Part shown: one piece after another, positions 49,184 through 56,033 of the stretch
Numbering within the stretch: position 1 is the first letter of the stretch
Layout of the letters: every line of letters begins with the position of its first letter
Source of the DNA: Kolteria novifilia
Lineage (GTDB): Bacteria > Planctomycetota > Planctomycetia > Kolteriales > Kolteriaceae
DNA length: 64,000 bases
Assembly (NCBI GenBank): GCA_007748055.1
Contig: CP036279.1
Span: 2,666,001-2,730,000 of the forward strand
Direction: 5' to 3'
Made by a program: the position numbers and the translations under genes
The notes under the pieces: model-generated
Databases searched by the model: none
Seen by the model: the letters and a program-made list of their open reading frames with translations, nothing else
What the model was told of the DNA's origin: nothing

Positions 49184-49526
49184 GACATTCCTTCCTGTGA
49201 GCTAATAGAGGACGTGATCCCCACCCCTCGTAACGGATTTCGCTTTTCGGAGTTGAATCATGAGGATTCCCATGTTTCTTCGGTGCACACCGTTCGCATT
49301 GGACCATGAACTCTTTGAAGAGTAGCGACGCCAACAGCCAATGAGACGTCACGACCATGTCAGTTCCGCAAATCTCGCACTTCGCGCGATGCTTAGATGA
49401 GACCAGGTGTATGTGTTGGTGAGAACGTATTTCCCCTAACCCCCAGATCACTACACAGAACTCGATGAAGCGAACATGCAACGGTTGCCACTTGGTCCTA
49501 GACGATTCCGTCGAGATCTTGTGCAT
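49161..49526 (-). CDS. Hypothetical Cys-pair protein
   Basis: The protein has 121 residues from ATG at 49526, overlapping the next gene by 23 bases. It has CEICGTDM and CERCAPKK, a pattern for one zinc site. It is less well supported than its neighbours: start uncertain, base composition lower in GC. Confidence 0.45.
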   Translation of the reverse strand: MHKISTESSRTKWQPLHVRFIEFCVVIWGLGEIRSHQHIHLVSSKHRAKCEICGTDMVVTSHWLLASLLFKEFMVQCERCAPKKHGNPHDSTPKSEIRYEGWGSRPLLAHRKECRERKSTS

Positions 49527-50109
49527 TGACTTCCATCCTTGCAAAGTAGGCCCTGAACAAAGGCCAGTTCTCTAGGCCATCCCAAGTGCCGATCGTCCGA
49601 CAGTAGTCCGCGGGCAACGCGTCGAGAGCAACGCCGACGTTGGCCCCAAAGGGCATCAGCGTCTTCGTGTCGATGCCGTACGCGTCCCGCGCCATGATGG
49701 AGTCACAGAAGGCCATTACTCGCGGCGTGGTCTTTCCCGAGCCGTCCCACCAGCCGTAATATTCGCGATCCGAATACCTCTCTTCGGAGTGAAACGACGC
49801 TTGGCCCTGGGGGAGATCGACGTAGAGAATCTTGTCGTATCTCGGCGTTTCTGGATCCTCCTTCCATCCCCAGTTGATCGACTCGATCTTCTCGAGCGCC
49901 ACGTTCAAATAACGCATCGCCTCTGCTTTCCCTCGATACGCACTCTTCGCATGGGAACGCTTACGGTAGGTCTTTGCTCGCTGCGACCGCTTAGCAGCCC
50001 TGAACAAGCCGAAGGCGACTTGGCCGATTCGGCCACGAGCAATCAGGTCGCAGTAGTAGCGAGTGGTTACCGCGCCGTCAGACTGATGGAATACTTCCTG
50101 TGCCTTCAC
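49498..50109 (-). CDS. Hypothetical protein in recombination block
   Basis: The protein has 203 residues. A basic helical segment (about 35-65: RAAKRSQRAKTYRKRSHAKS) is followed by a mixed part rich in Tyr, Trp and Asp. The phrase YVDLPQGQASFHSEERYSDR and the acidic positions recall nuclease-like folds, but I do not recognise a family. It lies four bases after the AAA ATPase gene. Confidence 0.5.
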   Translation of the reverse strand: MKAQEVFHQSDGAVTTRYYCDLIARGRIGQVAFGLFRAAKRSQRAKTYRKRSHAKSAYRGKAEAMRYLNVALEKIESINWGWKEDPETPRYDKILYVDLPQGQASFHSEERYSDREYYGWWDGSGKTTPRVMAFCDSIMARDAYGIDTKTLMPFGANVGVALDALPADYCRTIGTWDGLENWPLFRAYFARMEVNAQDLDGIV

Positions 50110-50113
50110 GTCC

Positions 50114-50992
50114 CTACTCCTCTCCGAAGATCACGTCCCAAAGCTCGTGACTCCCCTTCGGGTAGGGAATCACCTCGGGGAACTCCCTGCCGTTGGGGAT
50201 CGTCCGATGCTTCGCCCACGCCGTTGTTGTCCGAACCGTATGGATCGAGCGGACATCGCCCTTGGCCACCCGACCGTCGTCGTTCACGCTGCGATCGTGG
50301 TCGATGCGAAAGAAGTGATTGCACCACTCGAAGACACGTTCGCGAAGTTTGCCAGTCTTCGGCGGAGACTGAAGTCGCGGCTGGTACTCGTAGTAGTCGT
50401 CGACTTCGGCCGACGGGACTTTCTCGGTGCACTGATGACAGACCACGATGCAGTGGATTCCTCGGCGAGCGATCGCGTCGAGATCCTGGAGAATGAGCAT
50501 CGCGGCTTCAAAGATGTGGGAGAATCCCTTGCCGAAGCCGTAGTCTTCAATGCGCCGAACCATCCTCCCTTTCTCGTGAGGGACGTTGTCGATCACCCAT
50601 TCGCGGATTCGATCCTCGAGCGAAGAGAATGTGTCGATCACAATGGCGTCGAAGTCACCGCTAAGAGCAATCCCTTGGAGAGCGGCGCGAACATCCTCGA
50701 AGCTGTAGGCCAAACTGCCATCATCGAGCGTTGCTCGAGCAACATCGATACCCATGGTCCCCTGGTCGAGGTCGAGAAAAAGCGGGTCAAGCCCCACCTG
50801 TGGCAGGGACGCCACCAGCTCAGTCTTGCCGATGCCTCCCGGCCCGTAGATGCCGATCTTCTCTCCCTGAGCGATCGTCCCCCGCACGACGCCAATGCTG
50901 CGGCTCGACGTCGACGACTGAGACGATGAGGGCGGAGACGCCCCGCTCGGCTTGGTCGGCTGTGGTTTCGGTGTGGGTGCGCCTTTGGCCAT
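50114..50992 (-). CDS. AAA/RecA-fold ATPase (phage AAA_24, Sak4-like)
   Basis: The protein has 292 residues. A disordered Pro/Ser-rich start (1-35) is followed by a Walker A motif GPGGIGKT (50-57) and a Walker B strand FDAIVIDTF (Asp120). After that come a sensor region with IHCIVVCHQC and C-terminal strands. The family includes Sak4-type single-strand annealing recombinases. With the nuclease, SSB-tailed protein and RuvC-like protein in the same operon, it fits phage recombination. Confidence 0.8.
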   Translation of the reverse strand: MAKGAPTPKPQPTKPSGASPPSSSQSSTSSRSIGVVRGTIAQGEKIGIYGPGGIGKTELVASLPQVGLDPLFLDLDQGTMGIDVARATLDDGSLAYSFEDVRAALQGIALSGDFDAIVIDTFSSLEDRIREWVIDNVPHEKGRMVRRIEDYGFGKGFSHIFEAAMLILQDLDAIARRGIHCIVVCHQCTEKVPSAEVDDYYEYQPRLQSPPKTGKLRERVFEWCNHFFRIDHDRSVNDDGRVAKGDVRSIHTVRTTTAWAKHRTIPNGREFPEVIPYPKGSHELWDVIFGEE

Positions 50993-51004
50993 GAATGGTA
51001 GTCC

Positions 51005-52150
51005 TTATGTGAGTTCCGGATGAACGTTCTCGACACGAACAAAGCCGTCCGGCGTCGGCCCGCCGTTCCATTTGGAAGTGCAGAGACCAAAAAAAGCACA
51101 GTATTGGCAGGTGTTACGTGAAACCGTCTTGTACCAACGGTCACGCAACTGAGCCTCGCGGATGGTTTGCTGGATGTCCCACATCTCCGACATGCACTCG
51201 TCAATGTCGGCATCAAGTCGAGCGATCTCGATGCGGGAAAAGTAGAACTCGGGGCGTTCGCCCATGTCCGCAAACAGCTTCTCTTGCCACTCATCGGACG
51301 TCATCGGACGACTTTGCAACACCCATCCCTTTTCGGCGTCGGCCGTCTGACGTGGAGCCCCGTAGGTGCATTCGCAGTCAGCGGTCATCGTTGGCATTGC
51401 GTGAGTGGTTTCGACACCTTGGCACACTTCCCCCGTGCCTTGGCAATGTTCGCATTTCTTCTTTGGCCTGATTCGGTTGAACACTCGCTCTCCATGTCGA
51501 TCGAGAACGATCTTCTTGCCATCGTCATCGAGCAACGGGATGGGAGTCGCCGCGATGGAAGGCTTGCGAACGGCATCGTAGAGGACGCCGCTCACGTTGT
51601 AGCCCATCTGTCGAGCGGCCCAACAGTAGAGACTGATCTGAGAATCGAGTTGGAGTCGTCGCCAATAGACACCGTCTTGCTCAAGCGACTCCGACACGAA
51701 TTTAGATTCGAGCACAAGCAGCCGGCCGTCGATCTCGACGATACCGTCAATTTTCCCCGCGGCGTCCCACAGCGGCGTTGCGGCGCCCGTCTCGGGGTTG
51801 GTCAGTGGCAGCCGAAAGGATTGCTCCGAGGCGATGACCGTGACTGGCTGCTCTTCCCATCGCCAGACGTAGCCCGAAACCAGACACTCGACGGTCTCTC
51901 GCTCCATCGCCCACTCGTAGTCGTCGAATTCGTCGGGACAGGGGCCGTACGACGTCCGCACAGCTCCTAGGGCCTTCTCGATGTCCTGCGTCTTGCGGTA
52001 GACATCGAGGCCTTCGTGGCCCGCTGCCCCCATGCGGAGTGCCTTGCTGTCGACCTCCTTGCGGATGCCTAGCTCGTACTCAAACTCATGCTTTTTACGG
52101 CACGCCTTGAATGACTGCATTCGCGAGTGGGTAAGGAGTTGCTTAGACAT
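51005..52150 (-). CDS. PD-(D/E)XK exonuclease with likely Fe-S cluster (Cas4/AddB-like)
   Basis: The protein has 381 residues from ATG at 52150. It has Cys17 near the start and His45 in AAGHEGLDVY. The nuclease core is GKIDGIVEI (Asp135) and LLVLESKF (Glu148, Lys150). Cys348, Cys351 and Cys357 lie near the end in NTCQYCAFFGLC. One early Cys plus three late Cys is the iron-sulphur pattern of Cas4 and AddB nucleases. A second Cys group (233, 236, 243, 259, 261) in the middle may bind zinc. It probably resects DNA ends for the annealase next door. Confidence 0.82.
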   Translation of the reverse strand: MSKQLLTHSRMQSFKACRKKHEFEYELGIRKEVDSKALRMGAAGHEGLDVYRKTQDIEKALGAVRTSYGPCPDEFDDYEWAMERETVECLVSGYVWRWEEQPVTVIASEQSFRLPLTNPETGAATPLWDAAGKIDGIVEIDGRLLVLESKFVSESLEQDGVYWRRLQLDSQISLYCWAARQMGYNVSGVLYDAVRKPSIAATPIPLLDDDGKKIVLDRHGERVFNRIRPKKKCEHCQGTGEVCQGVETTHAMPTMTADCECTYGAPRQTADAEKGWVLQSRPMTSDEWQEKLFADMGERPEFYFSRIEIARLDADIDECMSEMWDIQQTIREAQLRDRWYKTVSRNTCQYCAFFGLCTSKWNGGPTPDGFVRVENVHPELT

Positions 52151-52484
52151 CGGTGACACCCTCCGATGTGCTGGGACACCAAGGGAGGATCGCATCGCAA
52201 CGCCCACAGGGACGCGCCCCGCACAGTTCCTCGGGGTCGATGATGCCCCTGAGTTGTTCCGTTGCCTCTGACTCGATGCCCAAGGTTTCGACGAGCGCCG
52301 ACAGATTGAGTTGCAGCTCAGCAGCCGACAACGAGAGCGATCGGATGGTTGGCTGAGTAGGATTGAGGTCTAGCTGAACAACTCGCTCTAAGAGTCGAAT
52401 CGCTTTTGCGGCCGTCCCACGCGCCAACGTTAGGCAACGGGCGCGTTCCATAGGAGCATATCGACACTCGACTAAGTTAGACAT
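52143..52484 (-). CDS. Hypothetical protein
   Basis: The protein has 113 residues from ATG at 52484. Helical central part (AAKAIRLLERVVQLDL, then SAAELQLNLSALVETLGIES); the C-terminus has CGARPCGRCDAILPWC, a probable zinc knuckle. It overlaps the nuclease start by eight bases. No family was recognised. Confidence 0.5.
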   Translation of the reverse strand: MSNLVECRYAPMERARCLTLARGTAAKAIRLLERVVQLDLNPTQPTIRSLSLSAAELQLNLSALVETLGIESEATEQLRGIIDPEELCGARPCGRCDAILPWCPSTSEGVTDV

Positions 52485-52529
52485 CCGCAGAACTCTCCTG
52501 GGTGGGGATGCGATTGGCGACGACACCTA

Positions 52530-52913
52530 TCATTCGGACGGGAACTCGACCTTGAAGCGAAACCGTGACGCCGAAGCTTCGATCATGCCGTCGAGCATCG
52601 CTTTCACCATCGCGGTATGGGTTTTCTTCTGGCCGAATTGCCGCTTGAACTCTTCGACGAGAACCCCTTGGTTTGACTTCGCCCACTCTTGGATTGCTTG
52701 TTCCGTCGCGTCGCGAATAACATCCCGGCAGACGTGTTCGATCCAGGGAATCGTGTTGCTCGAGTATTCTCGCTCTTTCACCTTGCGATTGATGATCGAG
52801 CCTACGACTCGCTCAATGAGTCCTTTCTCGTTGCCGAGCACTTCAATGATTGCGGCTTGGATCTTCGCCTCGACGATGGGTTTGACCACGTCGTCGCCGA
52901 TCTTGACTTCCAT
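52530..52913 (-). CDS. Hypothetical helical protein
   Basis: The protein has 127 residues from ATG at 52913, overlapping the CsrA stop (ATGA). It is almost wholly helical and charged (VKPIVEAKIQAAIIEVLGNE, then EQAIQEWAKSNQGVLVEEFK). No family was recognised. Cotranslation with CsrA suggests a joint early function. Confidence 0.55.
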   Translation of the reverse strand: MEVKIGDDVVKPIVEAKIQAAIIEVLGNEKGLIERVVGSIINRKVKEREYSSNTIPWIEHVCRDVIRDATEQAIQEWAKSNQGVLVEEFKRQFGQKKTHTAMVKAMLDGMIEASASRFRFKVEFPSE

Positions 52914-53089
52914 CAATTTCCCCCTCTCTCTGCAACTTCCTTCCGAACGATCGTGACATCCTTGTCCGCATCGAAGCCGATCTGAACGCCTTCGCCACGG
53001 CAGTTGTGATGGAGCAGGACGACGCGGATCACCTTCCCGCCTGCCTTGATCACCACCTCTTCTCCTTCTCGCCGTCTTAGCACCAACAT
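52913..53089 (-). CDS. csrA: CsrA-family RNA-binding regulator
   Basis: The protein has 58 residues, close to CsrA length. The N-terminus MLVLRRREGEEVVI matches the CsrA first strand and RNA-binding Arg region. The later strands VQIGFDADKDVTIVRKE match the VxIGxxAxxxVxxxRxE signature, with Arg49 in the place of the conserved RNA-contacting Arg. The middle is slightly longer than usual. CsrA dimers bind GGA motifs in mRNA leaders and block translation, so this prophage could retune host or phage mRNA use. It is too short to be seen in coarse ORF lists. The next gene starts within its stop (ATGA). Confidence 0.85.
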   Translation of the reverse strand: MLVLRRREGEEVVIKAGGKVIRVVLLHHNCRGEGVQIGFDADKDVTIVRKEVAERGGN

Positions 53090-53114
53090 TGCGTGTTCCC
53101 TCTGAATGGCGTGG

Positions 53115-53450
53115 TTAGCCGTAGCCGTAGCCGTAGCCGTAGCCGTAGCCGTAGCCGTCGCCGTCGCCGTAGCCGTAGCCGTAGCCGTCGCCGTAGCCGT
53201 AGCCGTCGCCGTCGCCGTCGCCGTAGCCGTAGCCGTAGCCGTAGCCGTCGCCGTCGCCGTTAATCAGCCCGGTCGCTGCCGACAGAATCCAGTCCTTTTG
53301 ATTGGGCTCAGCGAGAGCGTAGAGCCGATCGGCACGAACGGCTGTCCGCGATTGGAGACCATGCGATTCGATGAACTCGCTGACTCCATCCTCGCAAGCC
53401 CCAACCGCTCGGAAGTGGTCGGGGGTCAAGTAGATCTTGGGGACCTGCAT
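53115..53450 (-). CDS. DUF7666-like protein with long GDGYGYG tail
   Basis: The protein has 111 residues from ATG at 53450. The N-terminal 60 residues are a small folded part (MQVPKIYLTPDHFRAVGACE, then LQSRTAVRADRLYALAEPNQ). The C-terminal 48 residues consist only of Gly alternating with Asp and Tyr, encoded by the hexanucleotide tract at 53118-53260. It resembles phage proteins of the DUF7666 type that carry a similar tail. Tract length should vary by slippage. Confidence 0.65.
   Translation of the reverse strand: MQVPKIYLTPDHFRAVGACEDGVSEFIESHGLQSRTAVRADRLYALAEPNQKDWILSAATGLINGDGDGYGYGYGYGDGDGDGYGYGDGYGYGYGDGDGYGYGYGYGYGYG
53118..53260. repeat. Hexanucleotide microsatellite (GCCGTA/GCCGTC), about 24 units
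   Basis: Twenty-three to 24 uninterrupted six-base units, each GCCGTA or GCCGTC, end exactly at the stop codon of the overlapping gene. Read leftward, the two variants encode Tyr-Gly and Asp-Gly. The unit length keeps the frame, so copy-number change alters only tail length. Confidence 0.95.
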
Positions 53451-53452
53451 AC

Positions 53453-53752
53453 TCAGCTCCCGTGGGTCTTGGCGCCTTGCCACGCTTCCGCCGCTGCGGG
53501 CGTGCAATCGACGATTGATGTGACGCCCACAAGTGAGACACGAGGCGCGGGCGAACCGATCTTCGATTTTTCCGTGGGGCCTGTATCGGCTAGTTGGAGG
53601 AACCCTCCCTCAGTCCCGAAGTAGATGCAGTTGCGGACACCCGTCAGTGCCACCGAGCAACCGGTGGGGCCTTCGCTCCCTTCCGATTCCAGTTGCCCAA
53701 AAAACACGCCTTTCCATTGAGTCGTCACAAGAACCGGTCTCTTTTCATCCAT
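53453..53752 (-). CDS. DUF6948-like small phage protein
   Basis: The protein has 99 residues from ATG at 53752. The start MDEKRPVLVTTQWKGVFFGQ, then ALTGVRNCIYFGTEGGFLQL and VSLVGVTSIVDCTPAAAEAW, resembles the DUF6948 family. That family is often a neighbour of the repeat-tailed protein downstream. It is a beta-rich small domain of unknown function. Confidence 0.65.
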   Translation of the reverse strand: MDEKRPVLVTTQWKGVFFGQLESEGSEGPTGCSVALTGVRNCIYFGTEGGFLQLADTGPTEKSKIGSPAPRVSLVGVTSIVDCTPAAAEAWQGAKTHGS

Positions 53753-53924
53753 CGAATTCTCTCCTCTTGAGTTTCTAAACACACAACCAAACACAACGAA
53801 TCAAAGCGGCCCGGACGGCTCAGCACGCCGTGGCGCACCGATCGAACAACATGCGACGTTCCACCGTTCCGGGCCTACACGTCGCGATGCCTGCTAACGC
53901 GACGTGGCTCAGGGAATGACTCAC

Positions 53925-54212
53925 CTATCGAGGTTGAGTCGAAAGCACGTATTGCTCCAGCTCCAACCGATCGACGACGGTTCTCCGCTTGACCGGCCGA
54001 TAGGGCTTCAACATCCTCATGCTCAACAGCTTCTCGATCGAGGCTTCCGAGATGCCGGCGTAGCGCGCCGCATCTCCCTTCGAGAGGAACCGTGGGAGGA
54101 TCCTCGCGTCGGTGTCCGTGAGGGCCTTCGCGATGACTTCGAGTCGATCGAAGATCAACACATTGAGTGTCGCAAGATCTGTCACCTCGGCGTCAGTGGC
54201 GGAAGCACTCAT
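53925..54212 (-). CDS. Excisionase-like HTH protein (MerR/HTH_17 type)
   Basis: The protein has 95 residues from ATG at 54212. The last 55 residues are a typical HTH_17 domain: PRFLSKGDAARYAGISEASI, then EKLLSMRMLKPYRPVKRRTV and DRLELEQYV. Such domains are found in excisionases and small phage regulators. It overlaps the upstream gene stop by four bases (ATGA). It may be an early regulator or a directionality factor acting at attR. Confidence 0.7.
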   Translation of the reverse strand: MSASATDAEVTDLATLNVLIFDRLEVIAKALTDTDARILPRFLSKGDAARYAGISEASIEKLLSMRMLKPYRPVKRRTVVDRLELEQYVLSTQPR

Positions 54213-54406
54213 ACCGGTAGCCCTGGATTGGTCCGCTTGCATTCCCACCCGAGTCGACGGAGTTGCTTTTGTGCCTCTGCCGCCAACTCGAGGTCGTTAT
54301 CCTCAAGGCCCTCGACCAGTTGGGCGAACCACACCGGCGCCGATTCGCTTGGCTCAGGGGCCGGCCGTGGCTCGCGTTTTGTTCGGGTTCCTGACTTCGC
54401 CATCAT
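54209..54406 (-). CDS. Small hypothetical protein, first gene of the leftward operon
   Basis: The protein has 65 residues from ATG at 54406, with AGGA eight bases upstream. A basic start and a Pro-rich stretch precede an acidic helix (FAQLVEGLEDNDLELAAEAQ). Longer readings upstream run through the operator region and are rejected. No family was recognised. Confidence 0.5.
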   Translation of the reverse strand: MMAKSGTRTKREPRPAPEPSESAPVWFAQLVEGLEDNDLELAAEAQKQLRRLGWECKRTNPGLPV

Positions 54407-54452
54407 CTGTGCGTCCTGCGTTGGACTTCGTTGCCTCTGCAAGAACGGGATC

Positions 54453-54625
54453 TGGTGGAATCCACCAATCGCCCACCAGACGTAAAGACCGTGACGGGTT
54501 GCTGTTGAGGGAAATTGGGCGAAAGAATCTGTTGGATTTGAGGGGTTCATCCACCAGATATCCAACAGATTGGCGACTGGCGGGAAGTGAGAGTGCAAAA
54601 AACGAAGTGTGCACAGCTTGTGCAC
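54453..54625. promoter_or_regulatory. Palindrome-rich control region at the right end
   Basis: Three elements lie upstream of the first leftward gene. A 15-bp palindrome TGGTGGAATCCACCA is at 54453-54467, with further CCACCAGA copies at about 54473 and 54552. Inverted copies of AATCTGTTGGAT are at 54526-54537 and 54560-54571, 22 bases apart. GTGCACA-N3-TGTGCAC is at 54609-54625. They look like operators for the early leftward promoter and possibly excisionase or integrase sites near attR. They differ from the TTCTGCA operators at 15-16 kb. Confidence 0.6.
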
Positions 54626-54727
54626 GGTCGGGGCGTCATTGGTAGGAGATCAGGGGTGATTTAGTCGAAGGATAGCTGCTAGCCTGGATGTGGCAGATGA
54701 ATGGAAAGTCTTGCAGGTGAAGTGGTT

Positions 54728-54776
54728 AAGAAAGCACGCCCGGTAGGATTCGAACCTACAACCGTCGGATTCGAAG
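54728..54776. repeat. attR: phage-supplied 3' part of the tRNA
   Basis: It is the exact 49-bp partner of 9910-9958. It overlaps the 3' two thirds of the intact tRNA-Arg, so integration restores the tRNA. Host sequence resumes at 54777 with the tRNA 5' half. Confidence 0.95.
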
Positions 54777-54807
54777 TCCGCTACTCTATCCGTTGAGCTA
54801 CGGGCGC
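54735..54807 (-). tRNA. tRNA-Arg (anticodon TCG)
   Basis: The gene has 73 bases. The acceptor stem is GCGCCCG with CGGGCGT (one G-T pair). The D-arm has GCTC and GAGT, the anticodon loop is CTTCGAA with TCG at positions 34-36, and the T-arm is GTAGG-TTCGAAT-CCTAC. The CCA end is not encoded. It is the integration site: its 3' part is phage-derived after recombination, and its 5' 31 bases lie outside the prophage. Confidence 0.95.
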
Positions 54808-55013
54808 GACGTGTCGCAAGCGATCAGCTTGCTCGCACGAGCGTCTTGCCGCAAGTCGGGGATGCCCCGGGGCGACATGGCCCGTGCCACGTCTGTCGTT
54901 GTATGAGCGGTCGGCGAAGCATCAAGCACTCGCGGGCGGAGTTGCCGCGAATGGCTGGGGAAAATGGGAGCCGAATCGGTCTGGCTTGGATTGCTGTCGA
55001 TGGCTTGCCGGTC

Positions 55014-55661
55014 TCATGTCGGCTCTGTCCGCTGGTTGTTGAGCAGCGTGGCGTCGCAATAGGGGCAGAAGACCCGGCGCCAATCGTCATGGCGTCGAGT
55101 CGCATCGCCCTCATCTTTCGCGAGCAACCTTCCGAGTGGCATCGCGACATCGGCTTCACATTTGCTGCACTTGGCGCTCGCGGTCGCCGGCGTTGCGTTG
55201 GCGGCCGCGACGGCTAGGACGACGAATCCGGCGATGTAGCGGTTGGGACTCCAGAGCTCCGCGAGACGCTGACGCGACATTTGTCGTCTGGGGCCGAAGT
55301 GAGGATCGTGTACCACGACGTCCCATTGGTTGATCTCCAGCGCGATCACGTAGTGCCCCACGTGATGGTGAAAGATGGGACGGATATTGAGGATCGGAAC
55401 GACGGACTGCTCGAGGCAACGTTCGAGGAAAGTCAGGGAGTCGTCGGCTTGAGCGAGTAGCACCTCGCACTCCTGGCGCAGCGCGTCGCGAGCCATCAAT
55501 TGAAAGCGGCCGAGTCGATCGTCCTCGGTGATATCCGGCCAGATGAGTTCCTGGGATCGGGCGATGCCAAGGTGGCGGTAGGCCATCTCGAGGGAGGCGG
55601 CGCCGCAGAACCGCGGGTCAGACTGCGGGATGAAGGGGACGGCGTCGGGTTGGTGATTCAC
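55014..55661 (-). CDS. C39-like peptidase with C-terminal zinc ribbon
   Basis: The protein has 215 residues from GTG at 55661. The papain-like C39 fold is visible: Cys in DPRFCGAASLEMAYRHLG near residue 19, His in HHHVGHYVIALEI, and Asp in VVVHDPHFGP. These fit the catalytic Cys-His-Asp set. A zinc ribbon follows: CSKCEADV and, after a linker, CPYCDATLL. C39 domains cleave Gly-Gly leader peptides or act as general cysteine proteases. With no membrane transporter domain, this is a soluble one, perhaps linked to the VgrG locus next door. Host gene beside the attachment site. Confidence 0.7.
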   Translation of the reverse strand: MNHQPDAVPFIPQSDPRFCGAASLEMAYRHLGIARSQELIWPDITEDDRLGRFQLMARDALRQECEVLLAQADDSLTFLERCLEQSVVPILNIRPIFHHHVGHYVIALEINQWDVVVHDPHFGPRRQMSRQRLAELWSPNRYIAGFVVLAVAAANATPATASAKCSKCEADVAMPLGRLLAKDEGDATRRHDDWRRVFCPYCDATLLNNQRTEPT

Positions 55662-55985
55662 GTCGTGTCCTCGGGTCGGCTCGCAGCCCGTCCATCGACT
55701 CGCTGCCGGCTACAAACGGCTCACGTTGACCAAACTCGGCGTCGAAAGATACGCGACGAATTTCCGGATTCGCCGTCGTTTCTTCCAAGTCTTCGCCGGC
55801 GTACTCGTCCACGCCTTGGCCTCGCTCATCGCCACGGAATGTTCAATCGAAGGGTTTCTCGGGGTGAGTCCGGTGATCCGCGTCGAATTTATCAAATCTT
55901 CGTGTCGATCCCTGTCAAATTACGTTGTTGATCGAGAGGAGGGGCTCATAATCACTTGGCCTAGACCAAAAGTAGGAGGATCGTC
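55662..55985. other. Intergenic, holds a diverged repeat copy
   Basis: I see no convincing gene between the protease start and the first VgrG. Bases 55686-55786 align imperfectly with 7303-7401. An AGGAGG at 55974-55979 probably serves the VgrG. Confidence 0.45.
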
Positions 55986-56033
55986 ATCGCGAAGACGTCG
56001 CAACACGATCGGCTCATTTGCCTCAGAACCCCG

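Larger units (their letters stand above)
9910..54776. mobile_element. Complete-looking prophage integrated in tRNA-Arg(TCG)
   Basis: The boundaries are a perfect 49-bp direct repeat, 9910-9958 and 54728-54776, with the integrase beside the left copy and an intact tRNA at the right copy. Inside are all the modules of a tailed temperate phage: integrase, repressor, recombination/replication, probable lysis, sigma factor, terminase, portal, capsid and tail. Almost all genes are leftward. The main exceptions are a GYF_2 membrane protein and the thermonuclease, both rightward and probably cargo. Total length between outer repeat ends is about 44.9 kb. No essential structural gene is visibly broken; the small terminase start is questionable. 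Confidence 0.92.

Noticed and set aside
53118-53260. The hexanucleotide tract as a CRISPR array
   Set aside because: Units are six bases with no spacers, and no cas genes are nearby. The Cas4-like nuclease at 51-52 kb is a phage exonuclease beside an annealase-type ATPase.
53106-53624. A rightward ORF encoding a long Ala-Val repeat
   Set aside because: It is the opposite-strand reading of the hexanucleotide tract. The leftward ORF has a folded N-terminal domain with relatives and fits the operon.
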